Below are positions 7,164 to 15,000 of a DNA stretch of 26,108 nucleotides, piece by piece; within the stretch, counting starts at the first letter, position 1; every line of letters starts with the position of its first letter. The notes beneath the pieces were generated by a model. The model was not told the origin of the DNA. It saw only the letters and a program-made list of their open reading frames with translations, and did no database searches. Both the position numbers and the translations under genes were made by a program. This stretch comes from JAIVGV01 sp035295985 (GTDB taxonomy: Bacteria; Acidobacteriota; Blastocatellia; Pyrinomonadales; Pyrinomonadaceae), in NCBI GenBank assembly GCA_035295985.1, contig DATHBT010000187.1, positions 1 through 26,108 of the forward strand. Direction: 5' to 3'.

Positions 7164-9197
7164 ATGGCTGACGCTGACAGAACCGACGCGCCCGGGAGCC
7201 TCGAAGCCCTCGTCGGGCAACTGGTTGACGGCGTCGTCGTCAGCGACGGCGAGGGCCGCGTCGTCAGCGCCAACGGCGCGGCGGTCAGGATGCTTGGCGA
7301 CGCGGCCGTCGTGCTCTCCGAGGAGTTCACCGGCTCGGCACCCGGCGCGCGCGCGCCTCGCCACGCAAGCGGGCGGGCCTTCGCGCCCGAGGAGTTGCCG
7401 TGGCGGCGCGCGCTCGCCGAGGGGCGCACGACCCGCGACGTGGAGATGATCGTCGAGCGCGAGGCGGGCGTCGAGTCGTGGCTGAGCGTCAACGCCTCGC
7501 CGCTGCGCGACGCCGAGGGCCTTGTGACGGGCGCGGTCGCAGTCCTCCGCGACACGACCGAGACCCGACGGCTCATCGAGGAGCTGCGCGAGGCCAACCG
7601 GCGGCTCGAAGAGTTCAACCGGCTGAAGGCCGAGTTCGTCGCCAACATGTCGCACGAACTGCGCACCCCGCTGACAGCCATCATCGGCTTCGCGCAGTTG
7701 ATGCAGATGAACGTCGGCGGCGCGCAGCCGCTCGAACGCCCGCACGCGCAGGCCGTCGAGCGGATACTGCGCAACGGCCGCCACCTGCTCTCGCTCATCG
7801 ACGACGTGCTCGATCTCTCGAAGATCGAGGTCGGCCGGATCAGCGTCCACCCGGACTACGTCGATCTGGTCGAGACCGTGCAGTCGGCCTTTCACGAGTT
7901 GCAGTCGCTCGCCAACCAGAAGGGGCTGGACTACCGGCTCGTGGTGCGCGACGAGTTCCCCGTCGCCTACGCCGATCCCGTCCGCGTTCGGCAGATCGTG
8001 ATCAACCTGCTGTCGAACGCGATCAAGTTCACGACGCGCGGGCGCGTCGAGGCGGAGATGTCGCGCGCGGGCGAAGGCCGCTGGCAGTTCGTCGTGCGCG
8101 ACACAGGCGTCGGGATCAGGCAGGAGGCGGTCGGCCTCATCTTCGAGCGATTCCGGCAGGTTGACGGCTCGACGACGAGGCAGGCGGGCGGCGTCGGCCT
8201 CGGCCTGACCATCGTGCAGCAGATCGTCCGCCTGCTCGGCGGCGAGATCGACGTTCAGTCGGTTTACGGCGAAGGCTCGACCTTCACCGTCCGGCTGCCG
8301 CTCAACACGCCGCGCGCCGCGACGGCCGGACGCATGGACGAAGGCGCGCGCCAGGCGCAGGGCGTTTCGGCCCGCGTGGCTCACCCGGCGCGCGCCGACG
8401 AGGTTCTGGGCGAGGCCGAACCTGACGGGGGGCGTCCGCTCGTGCTCGTCATCGAGGACGACCCGGACGCGGCATCGCTGCTCTCGGAGACTCTGGAGGG
8501 CGCGGGCTACCGCGTCCGCGTGGCCGAGTCGGGCGACGCCGGGCTGGAACTCGCGCGCGATACCGGCCCTGCGGTCATCACGCTCGACATCATGATGCCG
8601 AAGGTGGACGGGTGGAGCGTGCTCCAGTCGCTGCGCGCGGACGACAGGACGGCGCGCATCCCGGTCGTCATCTGCTCCATCGTTGACAACCGCCCGCTCG
8701 GCTACCGCCTCGGCGCGTCCGACTATTTGGTGAAGCCCGTGTCGCCCGAACGGCTCGTCCAGAGTCTGCGCGGCGTAGGCGCTACGCCTGACGGCGGCGA
8801 CAGCGGCTACGTGCTGGTCGTGGACGACGAGCAGGGCTTTCGTTCGCTCGTCCTCGCCGCGCTCAGGGGCGCGGGCTACGCGGGGCGGGCCGCGGCCAGC
8901 GGCGAATCCGCGCTCGGCATGATCCGGAGGGAGCTTCCGCGTGCAATTCTTAGTGATCTGATCATGCCGAACGGCATGAGCGGCTTCGAACTGGTGGCGC
9001 GGCTGCGCGCGGACGAGCGCACCGCACGCATCCCCGTCGTCCTCGTAACCGCGAAGGACGTGTCGCCGGAAGACTTGCGACTCGTGAGCGGACAGATCGC
9101 CGACGTGATCCGCAAAGGCGACCTGCTGCTGCCCGACCTCGCCACCCGCCTGCGCGAGGCGCTCGAAGAGATCGGAGTGCACCCGACCGATGGCTAA
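7164..9197 (+). CDS. PAS hybrid sensor histidine kinase with two receiver domains
   Basis: Cytoplasmic phosphorelay kinase of 677 aa with no membrane segment. Order: PAS/PAC (about 12-135), a short coiled segment (136-155), HisKA with MSHELRTPL and the phospho-accepting His164, and a HATPase domain with an N-box around Asn285, DTGVG (313-317) and GGVGLGL (342-348). Then come receiver 1 (425-535; acidic EDD 431-433, phospho-site Asp475, Lys524) and receiver 2 (548-670; DDE 554-556, Asp598, Lys651). The ATG at 7164 was chosen because the PAS domain starts soon after it; upstream in-frame codons read intergenic DNA. Its last 8 nt overlap the next response regulator gene. The signal is unknown; a soluble PAS suggests a cytoplasmic cue. 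Both receivers keep their key residues. A histidine phosphotransfer domain is not seen. Confidence 0.92.
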   Translation: MADADRTDAPGSLEALVGQLVDGVVVSDGEGRVVSANGAAVRMLGDAAVVLSEEFTGSAPGARAPRHASGRAFAPEELPWRRALAEGRTTRDVEMIVEREAGVESWLSVNASPLRDAEGLVTGAVAVLRDTTETRRLIEELREANRRLEEFNRLKAEFVANMSHELRTPLTAIIGFAQLMQMNVGGAQPLERPHAQAVERILRNGRHLLSLIDDVLDLSKIEVGRISVHPDYVDLVETVQSAFHELQSLANQKGLDYRLVVRDEFPVAYADPVRVRQIVINLLSNAIKFTTRGRVEAEMSRAGEGRWQFVVRDTGVGIRQEAVGLIFERFRQVDGSTTRQAGGVGLGLTIVQQIVRLLGGEIDVQSVYGEGSTFTVRLPLNTPRAATAGRMDEGARQAQGVSARVAHPARADEVLGEAEPDGGRPLVLVIEDDPDAASLLSETLEGAGYRVRVAESGDAGLELARDTGPAVITLDIMMPKVDGWSVLQSLRADDRTARIPVVICSIVDNRPLGYRLGASDYLVKPVSPERLVQSLRGVGATPDGGDSGYVLVVDDEQGFRSLVLAALRGAGYAGRAAASGESALGMIRRELPRAILSDLIMPNGMSGFELVARLRADERTARIPVVLVTAKDVSPEDLRLVSGQIADVIRKGDLLLPDLATRLREALEEIGVHPTDG

Positions 9198-9600
9198 GAT
9201 TCTGCTCGTCGAGGACGAGCCCGACAACCGCGACCTCATACGCATGTTCCTCGAATCGGACGGCTACACGGTCGCGACGGCCGCGACGGGCGAGGACGCC
9301 GTCAAAGAGGCCGGCGAGGCCGCCTTCGATCTCGTCCTGATGGACTTGAGCCTGCCCGGCGAGTTCGACGGCATCGAGGCGACGAGGCGCCTGCGCGCCG
9401 ACGCGCGCTTCGACCGCGTGCCCGTCGTCGCGCTGACGGCGCACGCCATGCGCGGCGACCGCGAGCGCGCGCTCGCCGCCGGCTGCGACGAGCACATCGC
9501 CAAGCCCATCGTCGATCTGCGCGAGTTCGCCGCCGAGGTGGCGCGGCTCGTCGCGCGCGGCCGGCCGGCCGGCGCGCCGGGTTCGGGGGGCGGAAACTGA
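9190..9600 (+). CDS. Stand-alone response regulator receiver protein
   Basis: Single receiver domain of 136 aa with no output domain, like CheY/DivK-type relay proteins. The acidic pocket is EDE (8-10), the phospho-acceptor Asp52 in LMDLSLPG, the switch threonine Thr83 and the conserved Lys105 in HIAKP. A short Gly/Ala/Pro-rich tail follows the domain. The ATG overlaps the end of the hybrid kinase gene by 8 nt (ATGGCTAA), so the two are almost surely co-translated and the protein is a likely phosphate acceptor or donor for that kinase. Its downstream effector is not in the window. Confidence 0.93.
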   Translation: MAKILLVEDEPDNRDLIRMFLESDGYTVATAATGEDAVKEAGEAAFDLVLMDLSLPGEFDGIEATRRLRADARFDRVPVVALTAHAMRGDRERALAAGCDEHIAKPIVDLREFAAEVARLVARGRPAGAPGSGGGN

Positions 9601-9636
9601 CTGTGGAATGATTTTACGGGAGGCGTTGGAAGGGCG

Positions 9637-11031
9637 GTGCAGTCAATCGAGAAAGAACGACGGGCGGCCGACCACGGCTTGGTAGCCGAGGCGGGCGGGA
9701 TACGCGAGTTCAGGCTGGCGAACGGGCTGAAGGTGCTGCTGGTCGAGAACCGCGTCGCGCCGGTCGTGACGGTCTGCGTCCTCTACCGGGTGGGTTCGCG
9801 CAACGAGGCGGTCGGCCACACGGGGGCGACCCACCTGCTCGAACACATGATGTTCAAGGGCACGCCCACCTTCAACAAGGATCGCGGCACGCAGGTGGCC
9901 GCCACGCTCCAGAAGATCGGCGCGGACTTCAACGCCACCACCTGGTACGACCGCACGAACTACTACGAGACCGTCCCCTCCGACCAACTGGAACTCGCGC
10001 TCCACCTCGAAGCCGACCGGATGCGCAACTCCCTCATCGCCGACGAGGATCGCCGTTCGGAGATGACCGTCGTGCGCAACGAGCTGGAGCGCGGGCAGAA
10101 CGAGCCGATGATCGTTCTGGACGAGGCGGTTTACGCCGCCGCCTTCCGCGAGCACCCGTACCACCACCCGACCATCGGCTGGCGCGCCGACGTGGAGAAC
10201 GTGCCCACGGCGCGCCTCAAGGAGTTCTACGACACCTTCTACCACCCGAACAACGCGACGCTCATCGTCGTCGGCGACTTCGACGAACAAGAATGTCTCG
10301 CGCTCGTCGAAAAGTACTACGGCCCGCTCGCGGCGACGGCCGAACCCGTGCCCGAGGTTTACACGGACGAGCCGGCGCAGGAGGGCGAGCGCCGCCTGAC
10401 GGTGCGCCGCGCAGGCGAACTCGCGCTCGTGCAGGTAGCGTGGCACACGCCGTCCGTGATGGGTGAGACGCGCGTGCTCTCGAACGCGGAGTTGGCCGAG
10501 CGCGCCAAGGAGCCGGCTGCCGGGAACGACATCTACCCGCTCGTCGTGCTCTCCGCGGCGATGTCGAACGGCGTGACGAGTAGGCTGTACCAGGCGCTCG
10601 TCGAGTCGGAGCTTGCCGTCTCTGTACAGACCAACTGCGACCAGTTCCGCGACCCCGGCCTCTTCAACGTCTATGCGACGGCGCGGCCCGACGTGAGTCC
10701 GAACAGGATCGAGGAGGTCATCCTCGCGGAGTTCCGGCGCGTGGCCGAAGAGGGGCTGACGGAATCCGAGGTCGCGAAGGCGAAGCGGCAGATCGCGGCG
10801 CAGGTGGCCTACAACCGCGACGGCACGTTCAACGTCGCCGCGCAAATCTCCGAGGCAGAGGCCGTCGCCGACTGGCGCTTCTACAACGACTACGCCTCGA
10901 ACGTCGCGAGCGTCACCCCGGCGGACGTGCTCCGCGCCGCGCGCAAATATTTCACCGAGGATAACCGCACGGTCGGCCACTTCATACCCAAGTCGAACGG
11001 CGCGGGCGCTGAGAACGCCGGCGGCGCGTGA
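9637..11031 (+). CDS. M16 family zinc metallopeptidase, catalytic subunit
   Basis: Pitrilysin/processing-peptidase-type protease of 464 aa. The inverted zinc motif HLLEH is at 66-70 in the context GHTGATHLLEHMMFKGT, with the distal glutamate region RNELERGQNEP near 148-157 (Glu149 the likely third ligand). N- and C-terminal M16 halves are both present. The C-terminal half reads SRLYQALVESELAVSV where M16 partner subunits usually keep an Arg...Tyr pair, so that pair is missing here. No signal peptide is seen, so it is cytoplasmic unless exported another way. The start is GTG at 9637 with GGAAGG a few nt upstream. It is followed after 167 bp by a second M16 gene that lacks the zinc motif but keeps the Arg/Tyr pair, which argues for an obligate heterodimer. 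Confidence 0.9.
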   Translation: MQSIEKERRAADHGLVAEAGGIREFRLANGLKVLLVENRVAPVVTVCVLYRVGSRNEAVGHTGATHLLEHMMFKGTPTFNKDRGTQVAATLQKIGADFNATTWYDRTNYYETVPSDQLELALHLEADRMRNSLIADEDRRSEMTVVRNELERGQNEPMIVLDEAVYAAAFREHPYHHPTIGWRADVENVPTARLKEFYDTFYHPNNATLIVVGDFDEQECLALVEKYYGPLAATAEPVPEVYTDEPAQEGERRLTVRRAGELALVQVAWHTPSVMGETRVLSNAELAERAKEPAAGNDIYPLVVLSAAMSNGVTSRLYQALVESELAVSVQTNCDQFRDPGLFNVYATARPDVSPNRIEEVILAEFRRVAEEGLTESEVAKAKRQIAAQVAYNRDGTFNVAAQISEAEAVADWRFYNDYASNVASVTPADVLRAARKYFTEDNRTVGHFIPKSNGAGAENAGGA

Positions 11032-11039
11032 GTCGATTT

Positions 11040-11178
11040 TGTAGGGGCAGGGCAAGTCCGCGGCCCGTCGCGCGCCAGCGCGGGCGCAAGGTGCAGAACT
11101 GATCCGATCTTGAAAGGACGCGCGAGTTGATGAGCGTGCTCACGCACGCCGCGGGCAGGGACAAGCCCTGCCCCTACA
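11040..11178. repeat. Inverted repeat (GTAGGGGCAGGGC type) between the two M16 genes
   Basis: TGTAGGGGCAGGGC at 11040-11053 is the exact reverse complement of 11165-11178, and similarity continues inward: AAGTCCGCGGC on the left against the complement of GCCGCGGGCAGGGACAAG on the right. The centre holds a short hairpin, GCGTG-CT-CACGC. It fills most of the 167-bp gap between two genes that should be co-expressed. It looks like a dispersed palindromic element rather than a terminator, since no T-run follows. Confidence 0.8.
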
Positions 11179-11198
11179 GTTTTCATGGCGCTTGTTGA

Positions 11199-12614
11199 AT
11201 GATGATGAGAGAGGAAGCAAAACCCGAAAGCGCCGCGGGCGCGGAAGGGCGGGGCGTCGAGGAGGCGCACGCGGCGAAGTCTTCCGCCGCGGCCGAGCCG
11301 GTGACGGCAGCCGCCGCGGGCCGCACAGACTTCGCCTCGCGCGTCGCGCGCACGGAGCTTGAGACCGGGGCCGTCCTGCTCGTGCTCGAAAACCGCGCGA
11401 CGCCGACCGTCTCGCTGCGCGCGAGCCTGCGCGCCGGCTCTTACTTCGAGCCGAAGGATCGGCCGGGCCTCGCCCGCCTGACAGCGGAGATGCTGGCGCG
11501 CGGCACGCGCCGCCGCACGAAGCTAGAGATCGCGGAGGCGCTGGAAGGCGCGGGCGCGGAGCTTGAGTTCTCGGCAGACCCTTTCGCCGTCAACGTCGCC
11601 GGCCGCTGCCTCTCGGAAGACCTGCCGGCCGTGCTCGCTACGCTCGCCGAGATGCTGCGCGAGCCGACGTTTCCGGCGGACGAGTTGGAGAAGCTCAAGC
11701 AGCAGCAGATCGCCGCGGTGCGCGAGCAGCAGTCGAACACAAGGGTTCGCGCCTACGAAAAATTCTCGCAGCTCGTCTATCAGCCCGAGAACCCTTTCTA
11801 CACTCACGCGGGCGAGCGGCTGATCGAGAGCATCACTGCCACGACCGTCGAAGACGTGCGCCGCTTCTACGAAGAACGATACGGCGGGCGCTCGCTCATC
11901 CTGTCGGTGGCCGGCGACGTTTCGGCACATGAAGTCGGGCGACAGTTCCGCGAGTCGTTCGGCGAATTCGCCGGGCCGGAGTCGGTCGAGATCGAAGTCG
12001 CCGACCCGGAGCGCGCGCCCGCGCGGCGCGAGATCGTCGTCGTCAAGGAGAAGGCGAACGTGGACGTGCTGCTGGGCACGGCCGCGCCGCTCAGGCGCGA
12101 CGCCTCGGACTACTACGCGGCGCGCCTCGCCAACAGCGCGCTCGGCGAATCCACGCTCTCCTCGCGCCTCGGCCTTCAGGTGCGCGACCGCGAGGGGCTG
12201 ACCTACGGCATCGGCTCGCGCTTCCGCGCGCCTTCGCTCGCCGCCGGGCCGTGGTACATAGCGGTCTCTGTCAACCCGTCGAACGTCGAGCGCGCGATCT
12301 CCTCGTCGCTCGCGGTGCTAAACGTCTACGTCGAGCACGGCCTGCGGCCCGAAGAGCTGGCCGACGAGAAGTCGGCGGCCATCGGATCGTTCAAGGTCTC
12401 GCTCTCGACGAACGGGGGAATCGCCGAGGCGCTGTGGAACGCCGAGTTCTACCGGCTCGGCGCGGACTTCCTCGACCGCTACCCGCGGCTCGTCGAGGCC
12501 GTCACGCTCGATGAGGCGAACGCGGCCGTCCGCAAGTACTTCCGTCCCGAGCACCTGACGGTCGTCATCGCGGGCGACTACGAGGCCGCGCCGGCCACGG
12601 GGCCGGTCGCGTAA
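11199..12614 (+). CDS. M16 family peptidase-like protein, non-catalytic subunit
   Basis: M16-fold protein of 471 aa in which the zinc motif is lost. Where GLAHLLEHM is expected the sequence reads GLARLTAEM (90-98), so both histidines and the catalytic glutamate are gone. It keeps the substrate-binding pair of M16B partner subunits, Arg329 and Tyr336 in VRDREGLTYG. The N-terminal 45 residues are Ala/Glu-rich and low in complexity, ahead of the fold. There is no signal peptide. ATG codons repeat at 11199, 11202 and 11205, so the exact start is uncertain and no strong ribosome site is visible. It pairs with the upstream catalytic M16 protein as in mitochondrial processing peptidase and two-gene bacterial M16B systems. 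It is unlikely to be a protease alone. Confidence 0.88.
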   Translation: MMMREEAKPESAAGAEGRGVEEAHAAKSSAAAEPVTAAAAGRTDFASRVARTELETGAVLLVLENRATPTVSLRASLRAGSYFEPKDRPGLARLTAEMLARGTRRRTKLEIAEALEGAGAELEFSADPFAVNVAGRCLSEDLPAVLATLAEMLREPTFPADELEKLKQQQIAAVREQQSNTRVRAYEKFSQLVYQPENPFYTHAGERLIESITATTVEDVRRFYEERYGGRSLILSVAGDVSAHEVGRQFRESFGEFAGPESVEIEVADPERAPARREIVVVKEKANVDVLLGTAAPLRRDASDYYAARLANSALGESTLSSRLGLQVRDREGLTYGIGSRFRAPSLAAGPWYIAVSVNPSNVERAISSSLAVLNVYVEHGLRPEELADEKSAAIGSFKVSLSTNGGIAEALWNAEFYRLGADFLDRYPRLVEAVTLDEANAAVRKYFRPEHLTVVIAGDYEAAPATGPVA

Positions 12615-12627
12615 GGCCGGCCCGGTT

Positions 12628-12658
12628 TTGAGTCTGGCGCGTGCTTTGCGCTAGACTC
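12628..12658 (+). promoter_or_regulatory. Probable promoter embedded in an 11-bp stem-loop
   Basis: TTGAGT (12628-12633) and TAGACT (12652-12657) are 18 nt apart, about 25 nt before the next gene. The same stretch forms a stem of 11 bp, 12630-12640 with 12648-12658, with one G-T pair and a 7-nt loop. No T-run follows on either strand, so a promoter is favoured over a terminator. Confidence 0.5.
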
Positions 12659-12679
12659 TGGCCGAGAGTGCAAACCCCG

Positions 12680-12988
12680 ATGAGCAGAACGAAGCGTGCG
12701 AGGGCGAGCGTGGGCGAGCTGAACGAAGGGCGCTGGTCTGTGTTGAGCGAGCGCGGCCGTGAGGCGGCGGGGCTGGCTTACGCCGACGCGGCGGCGCTCG
12801 TCCGCCGGCTGTTCGGCGAGAAGATTTACGGCACCTGCGTGGTGACGGACGAGGCGGCGTCGCGGCTCGTCAGCGCGCGGCCGAAGGACGCCGCCGCCGC
12901 GCCGGGCAACAACGGCACGCCGCCCCCGCCCGCGAGGAAGCGGCGCGCGCCGCGCAAAAAGAGGACAGACGCCCAGGCGGGGGGCTGA
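12680..12988 (+). CDS. Small conserved hypothetical protein with basic C-terminal tail
   Basis: A 102-aa cytoplasmic protein. Residues 18-60 (GRWSVLSERGREAAGLAY, then an alpha-helical stretch, then GTCVVTDEAA) look like a compact folded domain that I recall from hypothetical acidobacterial proteins with VLSERG and CxVTDxAA words. From about 68 the chain is Ala/Pro-rich and ends in a strongly basic tail (ARKRRAPRKKR, 85-95) that could bind nucleic acid. The ATG at 12680 was chosen since the preceding in-frame codons overlap the promoter. Expression probably starts at the promoter at 12628-12658 and ends at the terminator at 13052-13090, making it monocistronic. No function is known to me. Confidence 0.65.
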   Translation: MSRTKRARASVGELNEGRWSVLSERGREAAGLAYADAAALVRRLFGEKIYGTCVVTDEAASRLVSARPKDAAAAPGNNGTPPPPARKRRAPRKKRTDAQAGG

Positions 12989-13051
12989 TTCGGCAGCCCC
13001 CTCGCAGTCGCTAACAGTCGTAAAGCAGTCAGAGGACGGTCGTAAAGTTTT

Positions 13052-13090
13052 CGGCCCGCGGAGCAAAACCGCGGGCCGTCTTCTTTACCT
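13052..13090 (+). terminator. Rho-independent terminator
   Basis: CGGCCCGCGG (13052-13061) and CCGCGGGCCG (13069-13078) form a perfect 10-bp GC-rich stem with loop AGCAAAA, followed by a T-rich run (TCTTCTTTA). It ends the small basic protein gene. On the other strand the stem is followed by AAAACTTT, so it may serve weakly for the convergent endonuclease-like gene too. Confidence 0.8.
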
Positions 13091-13114
13091 CTTTCGCGCG
13101 TGTGAGCCGGTACT

Positions 13115-13870
13115 TCACCCCGCCATCGCCTCGGCGGCGGCGCGCAGGCGGAAGTCCGCGACGAGCGGGAGGTGGTCGGAGGCGACGAGCGCGGCGCGGC
13201 TCTTGTGGAGCGAGAGCCGGGAGAGTTCGAGCTGCGGATCGAAGTAGATGTGATCGAGGTGGAGGATGGGGAGCGGGCCGGGGTAGGTGCGGACGCGGCG
13301 CAGATGCGCGCGCAGGTCTGCGCTCCGCAGGTGCTCGGAGAGCAGTCGGGTCGCCAGCCCCTTCGTCCACTCGTTGAAGTCGCCGAGCACGACGCGCGGG
13401 CCCCTGAGTTCCGGGCTGCGGAGTATCTGCTCGCCGACGAGGTTGCGCGCCTGGTGGCGGCGCTCGATGTAGGCCGTCCCCAGGTGGACGTTGAAGAGGT
13501 GTACGGTCTGCCGCCGGCCCGCGTCGTCCGCGGCCTCCACGTCAACGCGCAGCGCGCCGCGCGGCTCGCGCCAGCGCCACGTGATGTCGTAGTTGCGCAC
13601 GCAGCTCCACGGCAGGCGGCTCAGGACGACGTTGCCGTAAGCCCCGCCGCGGTGCTTGCGGTTCTCGCCGATGCAATACTCGTAGCCCAGCTCATCGGCG
13701 ATGAAGCGCGCCTGATCCATCTCGCGCTCGCCCCCGTCGAGGCAGACCACCTCCTGCAACGCGATCACGTCCGCGTCCAGCTCGCCGAGCACGGACGCGA
13801 TCCGGCCGGGCCGCACCCGCCGGTCGAAGCCCTGACACTTGTGCACGTTGTAGGTGACGACGCGGAGCAT
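13115..13870 (-). CDS. Endonuclease/exonuclease/phosphatase (EEP) family protein
   Basis: Metal-dependent phosphoesterase of 251 aa with the DNase I/exonuclease III fold. All the landmark residues are visible: TYNVH with Asn8, LQE with Glu40, GNVVLSR (79-85), FNVHLG with His129, LGDFNEW with Asp164 and Asn166, LDHIYF with Asp206 and His207, and SDHLPLV with Asp232 and His233. There is no signal peptide, so it acts in the cytoplasm. Members of this group cleave DNA, RNA, phospholipid heads or nucleotides, and the sequence alone does not settle the substrate; the gene sits near no obvious partner. A TGCTAAACT element 25 nt upstream is a likely -10 box. No clear ribosome site precedes the ATG, and the short leader suggests weak or unusual initiation. 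Confidence 0.9.
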   Translation of the reverse strand: MLRVVTYNVHKCQGFDRRVRPGRIASVLGELDADVIALQEVVCLDGGEREMDQARFIADELGYEYCIGENRKHRGGAYGNVVLSRLPWSCVRNYDITWRWREPRGALRVDVEAADDAGRRQTVHLFNVHLGTAYIERRHQARNLVGEQILRSPELRGPRVVLGDFNEWTKGLATRLLSEHLRSADLRAHLRRVRTYPGPLPILHLDHIYFDPQLELSRLSLHKSRAALVASDHLPLVADFRLRAAAEAMAG

Positions 13871-13894
13871 AGGAGATTATCTGGGGGGAAGCCG

Positions 13895-13903
13895 AGTTTA
13901 GCA
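13895..13903 (-). promoter_or_regulatory. Candidate extended -10 promoter element TGCTAAACT
   Basis: Located about 25 nt before the EEP gene start and identical over 10 bases (TGCTAAACTC) to the element ahead of ppk1 at 23568. A 16-bp GC palindrome (CGGGGCCGCGGCCCCG) lies just upstream of it. No clear -35 box is seen. Confidence 0.45.
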
Positions 13904-13957
13904 CGCCGGGGCCGCGGCCCCGCCAGCGGTAGCGTAATGCTCCGCGCGTAGGTTAAC

Positions 13958-14938
13958 TCACATCGAATCCCCGGTTGCTACTCGCTTGGGCGGCGCGCCC
14001 GTAGCCTCGGCTTCGAGCGTGCCGCGACCGCCGAAGCCGTCGGCGACGGCCGAGCGCATCCCGTCGAGCGTGAGCGAGAGTTTGCCTTCGTCCTGTGTGA
14101 AGCGGCCCGCGGCGCGCATGGCGTGGCGCGGCGGAAGGATGAAGGTGCCCGGGTCGAGGCGCGGGATGTTCAACTCGCCCGCGGCGTTGACCGTGCCGGT
14201 CGCGGCGTCGGAGAGCGTGCGCGGACGCGCGTTGTCTTCGCCTTTGAGATCGAAGACGACGGTCGCCAGGCTCCCGTGGCGCAGGACTGAGAGCGTGCCC
14301 GCGACCTTGAAAGGCTCGCGGACGCCCGCGAAGCCGCCGATCATGGTGAACTCGCCGGCCGTGACGCGGTAGGGCCGCGAGTGCCGCTGCCACGCATCGC
14401 CGAGTTGCAGGCGGACGGGGTGTTCGGGCGAGTGCGCGAGGGAGACGACCCGGTACGGCGCGGTCAGCGCCATCGTGACCATCGCGTCCTTCGGGGGCGC
14501 GGACTCGGAGACGCGCAGCGCGCCTTCGGGGCCGCGCGCGATCTCGACCGAGTAGCCGCCCGTGTTGCGCCGGCCGAGGAAGGCCGCGACGATTGCGTTC
14601 GAGTCGAAGAAGTCGGCGCGCAGCTCCGGCAGGCCCGCTTGCAGGCCGCGCAGCGCGGCGTAAGTCTCCGCGTCGCGCGCCACGGCGACGAACGCATCTT
14701 CGACCTGCGACTGCGCGCCCGCGCCGATTGATTTGAGTTCGCCGCCGTCGGTCTTCATCTTCTCCCCCGCTTCGACGCCGCGCGACGCATCGTTCGCGGG
14801 CGTCGGCTTCGTGATCTGATTGTTGCCGTTGGTCGCGGCAGAGCCGCGCCGCGAGTCGCCGCAACTCGCGCCCGTCGCGCCGCCGCACGCGAGTGCGAGA
14901 GGCAGCGCCAGGATGAGTCTGAACTTTCGCCGCGCCAT
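13958..14938 (-). CDS. PrcB-like domain lipoprotein
   Basis: Predicted exported protein of 326 aa. The N-terminus has a basic start, a hydrophobic run (7-17) and Cys18 in LALACGG, so lipid attachment is likely. A low-complexity linker follows (about 25-70). Residues about 85-175 match the C-terminal domain of PrcB, which stabilises the PrtP (dentilisin) protease complex in Treponema: DFFDSNAIVAAFLGRRNTGG (109-128), SVEIARG and a P-rich strand pattern ending PYRVVSL. The remaining 150 residues form a beta-rich domain I do not recognise. The ATG at 14938 was chosen because the signal peptide begins there and AAGGAAAGG precedes it. The function may be protein-complex stabilisation in the periplasm; no partner protease is adjacent. 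Confidence 0.75.
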   Translation of the reverse strand: MARRKFRLILALPLALACGGATGASCGDSRRGSAATNGNNQITKPTPANDASRGVEAGEKMKTDGGELKSIGAGAQSQVEDAFVAVARDAETYAALRGLQAGLPELRADFFDSNAIVAAFLGRRNTGGYSVEIARGPEGALRVSESAPPKDAMVTMALTAPYRVVSLAHSPEHPVRLQLGDAWQRHSRPYRVTAGEFTMIGGFAGVREPFKVAGTLSVLRHGSLATVVFDLKGEDNARPRTLSDAATGTVNAAGELNIPRLDPGTFILPPRHAMRAAGRFTQDEGKLSLTLDGMRSAVADGFGGRGTLEAEATGAPPKRVATGDSM

Positions 14939-15000
14939 TTCACACGCCCTTTCCTTGCCGCGCCACGCCGAGAACGCGCGCGGGTTATGCAAACCGAGGC

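Noticed and set aside
7071..9245. Long open frame on the minus strand opposite the hybrid kinase
   Set aside because: Antisense to a clear multi-domain kinase; GC-rich codon bias on one strand creates such frames, and the translation is Arg/His/Val-rich with no domain.
9643..11055. Open frame antisense to the catalytic M16 gene
   Set aside because: Shadow frame with no motif; the sense strand has a complete M16 protein.
13906..13921. GC palindrome CGGGGCCGCGGCCCCG considered as a terminator of the PrcB-like gene
   Set aside because: No T-run follows on the minus strand; the next feature is the TGCTAAACT promoter-like element.
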